Part shown: piece by piece, positions 52,185-60,610 of the stretch
How positions within the stretch are numbered: the first letter of the stretch is position 1
How the letters are laid out: the number at the start of each line of letters is the position of its first letter
NCBI GenBank assembly: GCA_964531735.1
Contig: CAZHGD010000002.1
Span: 62,001 to 126,000, forward strand
Reading direction: 5' to 3'
DNA: 64,000 bases
DNA from: CAZHGD01 sp964531735
GTDB taxonomy: Bacteria; Armatimonadota; UBA10988
The notes under the pieces: generated by a model
What the model was told of the DNA's origin: nothing
The model's database searches: none
The model's input: the letters and a program-made list of their open reading frames with translations, nothing else
Position numbers and translations under genes: made by a program

Positions 52185-53333
52185 TCAGCGGGCGTCGTCG
52201 AGCCAGCCCGACGCCGCCAGGTGCTGGCTGAGCTGCTGCGCCAACAGCGTGTGTCCGGCAGCGGCCAAGTGGCCTTCCTCGCGGTTGTAGAGCGGCTGGT
52301 GCCGCGCGGCCAAGCGGAAGGCGGGCAGCGGGTCGAGGATGGCGATGCCGTTGCTGCGGCAGAACTCGCCCAAGCGGCGCTGCGGGTAGCCGAGGTCGAA
52401 GGTGGTCTGGCGCATGGCCGGATAGGCCCGCAGGATCGACTCCCATTCGGCCGGGTTGACCTGGTAGCGTTCCGGGATGATCAGCAGCAGGAGCTTCTCG
52501 CCGCGCTGGTCGGCCAGGTCGCGGATGGCTAGGAGCAGGGCCTCGGTGACCTGCCAGGCGTGCGTCCAGAGCGCGTCGGTCGGCTCGTGGTAGGTGTGGA
52601 ACCGCGGGTCGGCGTTGCGGCCCCGCTGCCAGCCGGCGGCAACGCGGCTGGTGACCAGTTTCTGCCAGCGGTACAGCGCGCTCTGCCGCAACCAGTTGCG
52701 GTTCTTGCTCCAGCGGGGCTGGAACGGCTGGGCCTGCAACCTGCCATTGCCATCGAGCGTGAAGTACGGGCGGTGCGACCGGCTGAGCTGCGGTTCGTCG
52801 TCGAGCACGTCGTTGCCGGGGAAGAAGCAGAGCACCACCACGTCGCTTTGGTACTTGACGCCCTCGGTGGCATAGACGAGATACTCCTGCGCCGTGCTGA
52901 GACCCCCGACACCGAGGCTGACGCTCTGCACGGCCTGGCCGACGCGTTCGGTCAGCGAAGCGGCGCAGCGCTGGTGGAACGTCGCGGGCAACTCGACCTC
53001 GGTGGCGGCGGTGAAGCTGTCGCCGAGGAAGAGCAGCCGCCGCGTGTTGGCGGGACGGCTGAACCCGTACTCGGGCGAGTGGAAGCCTTGGGAGTTGATG
53101 CGGATGTCGACCCGCCGGCCGTCCACGTAGCGGGCGCCGACCGCATTGCGGTAGTAGCGGGCACCGAAGACCGGATCGGACTTGTCCATCAGCTCCGGCA
53201 GGTTGCCCACGAACACGCGCACGAGGACCTCGCCGAGGGCTAGGGCGAAGACGAGGCCAATGACCAGCAGGCTCAGGTTGGCGGCCGCCGCGGTGAGGCG
53301 CGAAGTCAGTCGTGATGGAGTCGGATCACACAA
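52185..53333 (-). CDS. Membrane-anchored SGNH-hydrolase-fold protein
   Basis: About 382 residues. A single N-terminal transmembrane anchor (about 15-37, LSLLVIGLVFALALGEVLV) is followed by an exported SGNH domain: LFLGDSFTAA (nucleophile Ser), LGVGGLSTAQEY, FFPGNDV with oxyanion Asn, and a final EGHLAAAGH with the catalytic His. The type resembles anchored acetyl-esterase/acyl-transferase partners of exopolysaccharide modification. The start is uncertain: TTG 53333 overlaps the ferredoxin 3' end by 28 bases; no ATG or GTG lies between there and the anchor. Probably co-transcribed with the ferredoxin gene. Confidence 0.82.
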   Translation of the reverse strand: MCDPTPSRLTSRLTAAAANLSLLVIGLVFALALGEVLVRVFVGNLPELMDKSDPVFGARYYRNAVGARYVDGRRVDIRINSQGFHSPEYGFSRPANTRRLLFLGDSFTAATEVELPATFHQRCAASLTERVGQAVQSVSLGVGGLSTAQEYLVYATEGVKYQSDVVVLCFFPGNDVLDDEPQLSRSHRPYFTLDGNGRLQAQPFQPRWSKNRNWLRQSALYRWQKLVTSRVAAGWQRGRNADPRFHTYHEPTDALWTHAWQVTEALLLAIRDLADQRGEKLLLLIIPERYQVNPAEWESILRAYPAMRQTTFDLGYPQRRLGEFCRSNGIAILDPLPAFRLAARHQPLYNREEGHLAAAGHTLLAQQLSQHLAASGWLDDAR

Positions 53334-53617
53334 TCGCCGAACACTCGTGTCTGGCAGGACAGCCGCCGACCTTTGACGCCGGTCTTCTTGAACGGCGACG
53401 TCGGCAGCTGCTCCATCTTGGTGGGTGGCGAGAGGGCTTCCTCGCCCTCGACGATCTCGACCCAGCAGGTCCCGCAGAGGCCCAGACCGCGGCAGTTGGC
53501 GTAGTGCTCGACGCCACTGTGCGGAGTCAATCCGTGGAGGTGCAGGCTGCGCCGTAGGTTGGCGCCCTTGCCGACCTCGATCTGTTGGTCGGTACCGTCG
53601 ATACGGACAATCGGCAT
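53306..53617 (-). CDS. 2Fe-2S ferredoxin
   Basis: A 103-residue [2Fe-2S] ferredoxin-fold protein. Cluster ligands Cys42, Cys48, Cys51 and Cys88 follow the plant-type CX5CX2C...C plan. No partner reductase or oxygenase is next to it, so its electron partner is unknown. ATG at 53617 follows AAAGGAG, and a near-perfect promoter lies upstream. The downstream SGNH gene overlaps its end. Confidence 0.92.
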   Translation of the reverse strand: MPIVRIDGTDQQIEVGKGANLRRSLHLHGLTPHSGVEHYANCRGLGLCGTCWVEIVEGEEALSPPTKMEQLPTSPFKKTGVKGRRLSCQTRVFGDCVIRLHHD

Positions 53618-53664
53618 CGCCGCGACGCTCCTTTGACGGCCGGTAAACCCCGCAACAGAGCCGC

Positions 53665-53693
53665 AGTATAGCGGCGCTCAGTGGCGGTGTCAA
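53665..53693 (-). promoter_or_regulatory. Ferredoxin promoter
   Basis: Minus strand TTGACA (53693-53688), 17-base spacer, TATACT (53670-53665): close to consensus. Its -35 is 7 bases from the -35 of the divergent FHA-cluster promoter. Confidence 0.78.
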
Positions 53694-53700
53694 CGCTTCG

Positions 53701-53730
53701 TTGACGGTGCCGGCGTGGCCGTGTTACAGT
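53701..53730 (+). promoter_or_regulatory. Promoter of the FHA-FtsW-PBP-PknB cluster
   Basis: TTGACG (53701-53706), 18-base spacer, TACAGT (53725-53730), about 50 bases before the ATG at 53780. The next five genes are packed closely in the same direction, so this is likely the main promoter of the cluster. Confidence 0.68.
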
Positions 53731-53779
53731 GACCGAGACCAGTTCCGAGCCCACGGCGGAGGCCGGACAGAGGATACGT

Positions 53780-54427
53780 ATGGCGCTGCTGGCCCGGCTC
53801 GAGAGCGCGCTGTCGGCGGTGATTGAGGGCTGCTCCAGCCGCCTGCTCGGAGGGCGTCTCAGCAGACGGCAACTCGTCGCGGCGGCGGCGGCGGCGGTCG
53901 AGCGTCAGCGGCTGGCCGACGGCACCGAGGTCGCTACGAACTACGTGCTGCTGCGGCTGAATCCGGCCGATCAGGACGCTCTGGCGGGCGAGTTGCAGGA
54001 TCTGGGCGCGCAGGCGGGACAGCGCCTGCGGGAAGTGATTGCTGGGCACGGATGGGCCTTGGCCGGGCGCCCGCAAGTGTCGGTCAGGGCTGACGCCGCG
54101 GTGCCGGTGGGTCGAGTCGAGGCGCAGGCCTCGGTGGTCCCGGGTCCCGGGCCGGCGCGCCTGGTGCCGCCGCGCGGCGAGCCGTTCGACCTGCCGACGC
54201 GCCCGCAGGTTATCGGACGTGACCCGGGCTGCGACATCCGGCTGGAGTACGATGGCGTGTCGCGCCGGCACGCGCGGGTGGAGCCGGCCGCCGACCACTT
54301 CGTGATCAGCGATCTGGGCAGCACCAACGGCACCTTGGTGAATGGTGGGCGCGTCTCGCGGCAGCCGCTGAAGCATGGACAGGTCGTTCAGATCGGGCCG
54401 GTCCGTCTGGCCTATGAGGAGTTGTAG
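53780..54427 (+). CDS. FhaA-like protein: DUF3662 plus FHA domain
   Basis: A 215-residue phosphothreonine reader. The N-terminal DUF3662 domain (about 1-110; SALSAVIEGCSSRLLGGRLSRRQL, TNYVLLRLNPADQDAL) is followed by a Pro-rich linker and an FHA domain (about 140-213) with GRDPGCDIRL, SRRHARV and DLGSTNGTLVNG, the residues that bind pThr. It resembles actinobacterial FhaA, a substrate of the PASTA kinase that links it to peptidoglycan synthesis. ATG at 53780 is taken, since the earlier GTG at 53729 overlaps the -10. First of the cluster. Confidence 0.88.
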   Translation: MALLARLESALSAVIEGCSSRLLGGRLSRRQLVAAAAAAVERQRLADGTEVATNYVLLRLNPADQDALAGELQDLGAQAGQRLREVIAGHGWALAGRPQVSVRADAAVPVGRVEAQASVVPGPGPARLVPPRGEPFDLPTRPQVIGRDPGCDIRLEYDGVSRRHARVEPAADHFVISDLGSTNGTLVNGGRVSRQPLKHGQVVQIGPVRLAYEEL

Positions 54428-54430
54428 GAC

Positions 54431-54865
54431 GTGGTCGAGGCCGCCCTGGCATTGGGCCGATACCTGTTCCTGGCGCTGCTGGTGGTCTTGCTCCAGCAGA
54501 TCTACCGGGTCCTGGCGCGCAGCCTGGACCCCGCGCCGGCCGGTTCCGGCGGAGCCGAGCGGCGCGAGCCACGGCTGGTAGCGCTGGCGGGCAGTGGCAT
54601 GGTGGCGCCGGGCCGGACCTATCCGCTCGACGCCGAGTTGACCATCGGCCGGCACAAGGACAACTCGATCGTGATCGACGACGGGTTCTGCAGCGGCCGG
54701 CACGCGCGGGTCTGGTTCGACGGCGAGCAGGCCTGGATCGAGGATCTCGGGAGCACCAACGGCACGCTGGTGGAGCAGCAGCGGCTGGTGGCCAACGAGC
54801 CCCTGGCGCTGGCGCCCCGCGCGCGGGTGGTGCTCGGCGGCACCATCCTGCGGTTCGAGCCGTGA
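54431..54865 (+). CDS. FhaB-like membrane-anchored FHA protein
   Basis: A 144-residue protein with one N-terminal transmembrane helix (about 7-27, LGRYLFLALLVVLLQQIYRVL) and an FHA domain (about 68-142) with IGRHKDNSIVI, SGRHARV and DLGSTNGTL, the pThr-binding core. Topology and place match FhaB/FipA, which brings the kinase's phosphorylated partners to the division or elongation site. GTG start, 3 bases after the first FHA gene, so translationally coupled. Confidence 0.88.
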   Translation: MVEAALALGRYLFLALLVVLLQQIYRVLARSLDPAPAGSGGAERREPRLVALAGSGMVAPGRTYPLDAELTIGRHKDNSIVIDDGFCSGRHARVWFDGEQAWIEDLGSTNGTLVEQQRLVANEPLALAPRARVVLGGTILRFEP

Positions 54866-54895
54866 CGGCAGCCGGCCGGGGGCGAGGAGCGGCGA

Positions 54896-56179
54896 GTGCG
54901 CAGACGGTCTGAACGAGCGTTGTTGGTGACCGCCATCGGCGTCGGCCTGGCCGGCGCCGCGCTCGTCGCCGTGGCGCGCGGCGCGACACTCGATCAGGGC
55001 CTGGTCGAGGGGCCACCGCTGACGCTGCCCAGGATCCTGTTCATCTGGCTGCAGGTCGGCGCCGCGGCCTTCGCGTGCCATGCCTTGCTGATCTGGCGGC
55101 GGCCGCAGTGCGACCAGGTGTTGCTGCCCACCAGCCTGGCACTGAACGCCATCGGCCTGGCCATCATCTTCAGTCTCGATCCGGCGGCGGCGCAGAAGCA
55201 GGTCGGCTGGCTGTGGGTCGCGCTGACGATCCTCATGTTGACCGTGCTGTTCGCGCCGGAGCCCGAGCAGATCGCGCGGCACAAGTACCTGCTCGGGCTG
55301 CTCACCGCCGCGCTGCTGGTCTTGCCGATGCTGATCGGTCGCGAGATCAACGGCGCGCGGCTGTGGATCAAGGTCGGTCCGGCCACGTTGCAGCCCGGTG
55401 AGCTGGCCAAGATCACCTTGGTGCTGTTCCTGGCCGGCTACCTGAGCGAGCGCGCCGAGTTGATCGCCGAGCAGCGGCGCCGCATCGGTCCGTTCGAGGT
55501 CCCCGACCCGCAGTTTCTCGCCCCGCTGATCCTGATGTGGGCGCTGGGCATGATGATGCTGGTGCGGCTGAAGGACCTGGGCACCGCCCTGCTGTTCTTC
55601 GGCACCTTCGTGGCCCTGGTCTACCTGGCCACGGCGCGGGCGGGCTACCTGGTGACCGGTGCCATCAGCTTTGTCGGTGGCGCTTACGTCTGCGCTCGTC
55701 TGTTCCGGCATGTGCGCCTGCGGCTGAACGTTTGGCTGGACCCATGGAGCAGCATCGACCGGGGCGGCTACCAGGTTGCCCAGGGCCTGTTCGCGATCGC
55801 GGCGGGCGGCGTCGGCGGCACGGGTCTCGGCCTGGGCGCCGCCGCCACTATCCCGGCCGTCACGACCGACTTTCCGTTCGCCGCCGTGTGTGAGGAACTC
55901 GGCCTCTGGGGGGCCGCGGTACTGGTGGCGCTGTACCTGGTGTGGGTGGGCCGCGCCTTCCGCATTGCGGCGGCCCAGCCGGACCGGCTGCGCAGCCTGC
56001 TGGCGGCGGGACTGGGCTGCCTGTTGGCCACGCAGACGCTGGTCATCATGGGCGGCGTGACCAAGCTGATCCCGCTCACGGGCATCACCTTGCCGTTCGT
56101 CAGCTATGGCGGCAGCAGCCTGGTGACCAACTACCTGATGCTCGGCCTGCTGCTGCGCGCCAGCGAGGGCAGCCGATGA
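54896..56179 (+). CDS. FtsW/RodA/SpoVE-family peptidoglycan polymerase
   Basis: A 427-residue SEDS protein with about ten to twelve transmembrane helices. Signature elements: GARLWIKVGPATLQPGELAKI, RLKDLGTALLFF (polymerase Asp region) and ITLPFVSYGGSSLVTNY at the end. It polymerises lipid II into glycan strands in a complex with the class B penicillin-binding protein encoded next. Its stop overlaps the start of that gene. Because the order is FHA-FHA-SEDS-PBP-kinase as in actinobacteria, this is likely the RodA-type member, but FtsW cannot be excluded. Confidence 0.92.
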   Translation: MRRRSERALLVTAIGVGLAGAALVAVARGATLDQGLVEGPPLTLPRILFIWLQVGAAAFACHALLIWRRPQCDQVLLPTSLALNAIGLAIIFSLDPAAAQKQVGWLWVALTILMLTVLFAPEPEQIARHKYLLGLLTAALLVLPMLIGREINGARLWIKVGPATLQPGELAKITLVLFLAGYLSERAELIAEQRRRIGPFEVPDPQFLAPLILMWALGMMMLVRLKDLGTALLFFGTFVALVYLATARAGYLVTGAISFVGGAYVCARLFRHVRLRLNVWLDPWSSIDRGGYQVAQGLFAIAAGGVGGTGLGLGAAATIPAVTTDFPFAAVCEELGLWGAAVLVALYLVWVGRAFRIAAAQPDRLRSLLAAGLGCLLATQTLVIMGGVTKLIPLTGITLPFVSYGGSSLVTNYLMLGLLLRASEGSR

Positions 56180-57642
56180 TGGCCCGGGGCCCGCTTCTGT
56201 TCGTGTTCCGCGCGTACGCGCTCGGCTTCGCGGCCATTCTCGGCGCGGTGGGCTACTGGACGCTCTACCGCGGGCCGGAGCTGGCGGCGAACCAGCACAA
56301 CCGGCGGTACTGGCAGATGGTCAAGGGCGCGCAGCGGGGCCGCATCCTGGCTGCCGGGCGCGAGGTGCTGGCGAGCAGCGAGCCGGCCGGACGCGAGGGC
56401 GAGGCCCGGCGGCGGCGGACGGAGTACCGCCGTCAGTACGGCGCCGGCGACCTGTTCTGCCACGTCGTCGGGTACAGCGACCTCAAGATGGGCGAAGCCG
56501 GCCTGGAGATGGCGCTCAGCCAGGAGCTGCTCAACCTCGGCGCGCCACCGCCCGAGCCGCGCAACGTCGAAGAGCTGCTGTGGTTCACCTTGCTGCCGCC
56601 GCGGCGGCAGGGCAACGACGTCACCTTGACCATCGACGGCGACGTGCAGCGGGTGGCGGCGCGATCGCTGGGGGCGCGCCGCGGCGCGGCGGTCGCCATC
56701 GAAGTGGCGACGGGCGCGGTGCTGGCGCTGTGTGACTGGCCGCGGTACGATCCCAACAGCGTGGTCGACCAGTGGGACCAACTGCAAGAGGACGAGGACA
56801 AGCCGCTCTTGCCCCGAGCCTACCAGGGCCTGCGGGCGCCGGGCTCGGTGATGAAGGTGTTCACCGCGGCGGCCGCGCTGCAGGCCGGAGTGGTGCAGCC
56901 AACGACCACCTTCACCTGTGAAGGCACCAAGCAGTACCGGCACTCGCTGGTGCGCTGCATGCACCACCACGGAACGCTGACCTTGCGCGACGCAGTGGCC
57001 AAGTCGTGCAACATTGCCATGGCCGAGGTGGCTCTAAAGCTTGGTGCCCGCGACTTCGAGGCGACGCTGGCCGCGTCGCAGCTCGGCGAGCGACCGGCAC
57101 TGTTCGAGCCGGGGCGCGACGCGGTGGGCCTGGTCGGGCGCGGGCGCTACCCCAAGGGTGACAAGCTGACGCCGCAGATGCTGGCTGCTTGCGGCTACGG
57201 GCAGGGCGAGCTGCTGGTCACCCCGCTGTGGGTGGCGATGTTGGGCCAGATGATCGGCAACCGCGGCGTGATGGTCGAGCCGCACCTCGTCAAGCAGATT
57301 GACGAGCCGCGGGGCAGCACTCGGTACCGGTTCCGGGCCGGCGCCAGTCACACCGTCGTGTCGGCCACGACGGCGTCGACGGTGCTGGGCATGATGCGCG
57401 CGGTCATGCAGCCGGGCGGCACGGCGGCGCATCTCGGCCTCCGGGGCGTGTCCGTGGCGGGCAAGACGGGCAGCGCCCAGAACCCGCACGGCGAGCCGGA
57501 CAGTTGGTTTCTGGCCCTGGCGCCGGCGGAGGCCCCGCAGGTCGCGGTGGCGGTGCTGGTGGAGAATGGCGGCTACGGCGGCCGGGCGGCCGGGCCGGTC
57601 GCGATGGCGGTGCTGCAGAACGCGCTCGAGAAGCTGAGGTAG
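56176..57642 (+). CDS. Class B penicillin-binding protein (PbpA-like transpeptidase)
   Basis: A 488-residue membrane-anchored transpeptidase that cross-links peptidoglycan. One N-terminal helix (about 6-28), a short pedestal with RGRILA, then the transpeptidase domain: Ser224-x-x-Lys227 in GSVMKV, SCN (second motif), and KTGSAQ (third motif). It is shorter than most class B enzymes and lacks a large dimerisation domain, like actinobacterial PbpA. ATG 56176 lies inside the SEDS gene's end, giving coupled translation. Partner of the preceding SEDS protein and probable client of the kinase. Confidence 0.92.
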   Translation: MMARGPLLFVFRAYALGFAAILGAVGYWTLYRGPELAANQHNRRYWQMVKGAQRGRILAAGREVLASSEPAGREGEARRRRTEYRRQYGAGDLFCHVVGYSDLKMGEAGLEMALSQELLNLGAPPPEPRNVEELLWFTLLPPRRQGNDVTLTIDGDVQRVAARSLGARRGAAVAIEVATGAVLALCDWPRYDPNSVVDQWDQLQEDEDKPLLPRAYQGLRAPGSVMKVFTAAAALQAGVVQPTTTFTCEGTKQYRHSLVRCMHHHGTLTLRDAVAKSCNIAMAEVALKLGARDFEATLAASQLGERPALFEPGRDAVGLVGRGRYPKGDKLTPQMLAACGYGQGELLVTPLWVAMLGQMIGNRGVMVEPHLVKQIDEPRGSTRYRFRAGASHTVVSATTASTVLGMMRAVMQPGGTAAHLGLRGVSVAGKTGSAQNPHGEPDSWFLALAPAEAPQVAVAVLVENGGYGGRAAGPVAMAVLQNALEKLR

Positions 57643-57651
57643 GAGACGGCG

Positions 57652-59508
57652 ATGACGCTCAGTGGGCGGTATCAGCTACACGAACGCATCGGCGAAGGCG
57701 GCATGGCCTTGGTCTACCGCGCCACCGATCTGCGACTGAACCGGCAGGTGGCCGTGAAGATGCTGCGGCCGCAGTACGCGGCCGACCCCGAGTTCGTCGA
57801 GCGCTTCGCGCACGAGGCCCATGCTGCAGCGGCGCTGTCGCATCCCAACATGGCGGCGGTCTACGACACCGGGCAGGATGGCGAGGTACACTACATCGTC
57901 ATGGAGCTGCTGCGCAACTTCACGCTGCGCGACCTGATCGCGCATCAGCCCAACCAGCGGCTGACGGCCGCCGACACGGTCCGCTACGGTTGCGACATTG
58001 CGTCCGCCATCGCCCATGCGCACCAGCGCGGCGTGGTCCACCGCGACATCAAGCCGCAGAACATGCTGTTCACCGACGACGGCCTGGTCAAGGTGACCGA
58101 CTTCGGCATCGCCCGGGCGCTGGCTGCCACCGGCGGCACCGCGACCGGCACCATCCTCGGCTCGCCGCACTACATTTCGCCGGAGCAGGCCAGCGGCCAG
58201 ACGGCCGGGCCGGCCAGCGATATCTACTCCATCGGCGTGGTGCTCTACGAGATGGTCACCGGACGGACGCCCTACACCGGCGAGACGCCAATCGCCATCG
58301 CCGTGCAGCATCTGCGCAGCCGACCGCAGCCGCCCAGCGAACTGGTGCCGGACCTGCCGCCGGCCCTCGAAGGCGTGATCCTGCGCGCCATGGCGCGGCA
58401 GCCGCAAGACCGCTTCCGCTCCGCCGACGAGCTGCGGCTGGCGCTGGAGGCCTCGCTGTCGGGCGGTGTCGACCCGACGCGCACGATGGTCATGCCGGCC
58501 GGCGCGATGGCGGCGGTGCCCGGCGAGCCCGCGACCGCGCAGCGCGAGGGCTACCCGCGAGGCGTGGCGCCACGGCGGATCAGCCCGGCGGCCATCGTGC
58601 TGCTGATTGCCCTGGTCGTCTTCGGTGTGGCGGCTGGCATCATCTATTCGGGCCGCGACGCCGCGCCGCCGGAGCCGCCCAAGTCGTCGCTGCCGAAGCC
58701 GGAGATCACCGGACCCAAGCAGATCACCGCGCCGGACCTGAAGGGCCAGGACATCGAGAAGGCGCGCCAGTTCGTGGAGACCGACTACCGCAACATGCAG
58801 TTGGTGCCGCCGCAGGTCGTCGAGGCTGGTCGGCGCGATGACAAGCAGCCGAAGGGCACCATCATCGACCAGGAGCCCAAGGCCGGCACGCCGATCAAGG
58901 AGGGCGATGTCATTCGTGTCATCGTCAGCACCGGCAAGGTCTCGGCCAAGGTGCCGGTGCTGGTCGGCGTGCCGCTGGACGAGGCCAAGGAGAAGCTCAA
59001 GCAGGCCAAGCTGGTCCTGGGCGATGTACAGGACGCCGAGAGCGAGACCTACCAGCCGGACATCGTCATGAAGACGAATCCGCCGGCCGGTACGGCGGTG
59101 CCGGAGGGCAGCCCGGTGAACCTGACCGTGAGTGCCGGTCTGCCCGGCGGCCAGCCGGGCGAGCCCGATCCAGGCAAGCCAGATGCGGGCTCGCCCGACG
59201 AGCCACCCAAGGACACGCCCAAGAAAGGCTCGGGCGCCAAGTCGGGCACCACTTCGGATGTGTCGGTCCACACCGGCGAGCCGCGTGACCTGCCCGACGG
59301 CGCGCGCGAAGCGAACATCGAGGTGGCCGTGCCCGCCAAAGGCCGCAAACACCGCATCGAGCTGCGTTGGCTGCAAGGCGCTGAAGGCACGGCTTACCAA
59401 GGGCAGGCCGACGCCGGCCAGATCATCCGCCGCAAGGTCAAGGGCGCGCCGGGCGCGGTGCTCGGCGTGTTCGTGGACGACGTTCAGCGCACGCAGGTGC
59501 AGTATTGA
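57652..59508 (+). CDS. pknB: PASTA-domain Ser/Thr protein kinase (PknB-like)
   Basis: A 618-residue membrane kinase. Kinase domain about 1-265: GEGGMALVYRATD, VAVKML (ATP Lys), VHRDIKPQNML (catalytic Asp132), DFGIARA, SPHYISPEQ. A juxtamembrane segment and one helix (about 311-333, AIVLLIALVVFGVAAGIIYSG) lead to two extracellular PASTA domains (about 360-430 and 432-500), which bind muropeptides or lipid II, then a Pro/Gly-rich linker and a final beta domain (about 535-618) of unknown type. It phosphorylates cell-wall synthesis and FHA proteins. No PP2C phosphatase gene accompanies it, unlike the actinobacterial arrangement. Confidence 0.95.
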   Translation: MTLSGRYQLHERIGEGGMALVYRATDLRLNRQVAVKMLRPQYAADPEFVERFAHEAHAAAALSHPNMAAVYDTGQDGEVHYIVMELLRNFTLRDLIAHQPNQRLTAADTVRYGCDIASAIAHAHQRGVVHRDIKPQNMLFTDDGLVKVTDFGIARALAATGGTATGTILGSPHYISPEQASGQTAGPASDIYSIGVVLYEMVTGRTPYTGETPIAIAVQHLRSRPQPPSELVPDLPPALEGVILRAMARQPQDRFRSADELRLALEASLSGGVDPTRTMVMPAGAMAAVPGEPATAQREGYPRGVAPRRISPAAIVLLIALVVFGVAAGIIYSGRDAAPPEPPKSSLPKPEITGPKQITAPDLKGQDIEKARQFVETDYRNMQLVPPQVVEAGRRDDKQPKGTIIDQEPKAGTPIKEGDVIRVIVSTGKVSAKVPVLVGVPLDEAKEKLKQAKLVLGDVQDAESETYQPDIVMKTNPPAGTAVPEGSPVNLTVSAGLPGGQPGEPDPGKPDAGSPDEPPKDTPKKGSGAKSGTTSDVSVHTGEPRDLPDGAREANIEVAVPAKGRKHRIELRWLQGAEGTAYQGQADAGQIIRRKVKGAPGAVLGVFVDDVQRTQVQY

Positions 59509-59738
59509 CCGCGGTCCTCTACACGCGCGTTGGGTGCCAGCGTTGCGCTGAGCTGGCGGCGACACTGCGCGAGGCCGGGGTGGCGGGGTTGGTGGCGGTC
59601 GATGTGGACGCTGAGGCCGCGCTGGCCGCGCGGTATGGTGCCGTGGTCCCGGTCGTGGTGCTCAACGACCGCTACTGGTTCCTGGCGGCAGTGGACGGCG
59701 AGACGGTCCGCGCGGCGGTGGAGCGACTTCAGGACTGA
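59505..59738 (+). CDS. Small glutaredoxin-like (DUF836-like) thiol protein
   Basis: A 77-residue thioredoxin-fold protein with VLYTRVGCQRC: active-site CxxC (Cys11, Cys14), and cis-Pro region VVPVVVLNDRYWF. Likely a thiol-disulfide or electron carrier. TTG start overlaps the kinase stop, so it is probably translated from the same message. It overlaps the 3' end of the convergent small membrane protein gene by 10 bases. Confidence 0.82.
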   Translation: MTAVLYTRVGCQRCAELAATLREAGVAGLVAVDVDAEAALAARYGAVVPVVVLNDRYWFLAAVDGETVRAAVERLQD

Positions 59739-60085
59739 TGGTGGCTGCCGTTGCTGGTCACTTGTCGTGACCGCTGGTCGTCGGCGACGCGCGTGGTGGG
59801 TGGCGGCATCATGCCGGGCAGACCCGGGTAGCCGCCCATGGCCTCCATCTGTTCCTGCTGCCGCCGCAGCGCCTCGAAGAGATCATCCAGACGGCGCTTC
59901 TGGCGCACGAACAGCCAGACCATCAGTGCCAGGCTGACCAGCAGCACCGCGTTGGCGAGTGGTCCGCGGAGGCCCGCGATCGGCAGCCAGAGGGTGGCCA
60001 GGCAGATGAGGATCAGCAGCGATTCGGCGATTCTGGTCCGGCGCGGTGGCGGTTCGGGCGCTTCGAGATGGGGTGGGGGAGTCAT
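59729..60085 (-). CDS. Small two-helix membrane protein of unknown function
   Basis: A 118-residue protein: Pro-rich N-terminus, two hydrophobic helices (about 20-37 LLILICLATLWLPIAG and 42-60 NAVLLVSLALMVWLFV), a charged coiled segment (QKRRLDDLFEALRRQQEQM) and a Gly/Pro/His-rich tail. No family recognised. ATG at 60085 has GCGGAAG upstream, and a promoter lies at 60108-60136, which rules out a start at 60136. Confidence 0.72.
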   Translation of the reverse strand: MTPPPHLEAPEPPPRRTRIAESLLILICLATLWLPIAGLRGPLANAVLLVSLALMVWLFVRQKRRLDDLFEALRRQQEQMEAMGGYPGLPGMMPPPTTRVADDQRSRQVTSNGSHHQS

Positions 60086-60107
60086 GGTCGTGCTTCCGCT
60101 GCCAGCG

Positions 60108-60136
60108 AGCATAACCGGGCGCGGGGCCAACGTCAA
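60108..60136 (-). promoter_or_regulatory. Promoter of the small membrane protein gene
   Basis: Minus strand TTGACG (60136-60131), 17-base spacer, TATGCT (60113-60108), 23 bases before the ATG at 60085. Confidence 0.68.
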
Positions 60137-60225
60137 CGGCCGGGCGGCGCCGTGGAGGCGCCGCAGGTTGTATGATCTGCGGGTAAGGGCCGACGGTGCA
60201 GTCGGCAGTGAGGCGAGGTGGCAGT

Positions 60226-60600
60226 GTGGGCGTTGAACGGCGCGAGGTGACCGTGCGACTGGTGGCGAGCGCGGCGGCGGTGCGGCCCGGCGAGCCGTTG
60301 CCGCTGCGGATCGCGGTGCGGAACGACACCGCCGGCGATCTCCGCGCGGCCACTGCCGAGGTCACGGCGGAAGTCGAACGCGGAGTGCTGATCACCTGGC
60401 AGGTCGCGCTGCGCCCGGTCCCAGCGTCGGCCGAATGCCGCGATGCTCACCTCGATTCGTCGCCGCGCTGGTGGCTGCCGTTGAACGTGCCCGCCGGACC
60501 GGGTCGATGGCGTGTCCGGTTGCACGCCTCGAGCGGCGAGCTCCTGGCCGAAGACGAGCAGGAGTTGCTGGTCGGCAGTGACCGCGGACCGACGCAGTGA
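60226..60600 (+). CDS. Small beta-sandwich protein, possibly BsuPI-like
   Basis: A 124-residue protein (from GTG 60226; GTG 60196 would add 10 residues). All-beta pattern: REVTVRLVASAAAVRPGE, LRIAVRNDTAGDLR, and a C-terminal WRVRLHASSGELLAEDEQELLV strand set, as in Ig-like or intracellular proteinase-inhibitor BsuPI-type folds. No signal peptide. A -10-like TATGAT lies at 60171-60176. The DUF512 gene starts 10 bases later, so they are likely co-transcribed. Family assignment is weak. Confidence 0.62.
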   Translation: MGVERREVTVRLVASAAAVRPGEPLPLRIAVRNDTAGDLRAATAEVTAEVERGVLITWQVALRPVPASAECRDAHLDSSPRWWLPLNVPAGPGRWRVRLHASSGELLAEDEQELLVGSDRGPTQ

Positions 60601-60610
60601 AGGTGACCTC

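Noticed and set aside
53318..53693. Extension of the SGNH gene upstream through the ferredoxin gene (502-codon frame)
   Set aside because: The ferredoxin frame has all four cluster Cys, a ribosome site and a promoter; the extension is its shadow.
53690..55711. A 673-codon minus-strand frame opposite the FHA and SEDS genes
   Set aside because: Both FHA signatures and the SEDS motifs are on the plus strand; the start would fall in the ferredoxin promoter.
57676..59565. A 629-codon minus-strand frame opposite pknB
   Set aside because: Kinase and PASTA motifs are on the plus strand.
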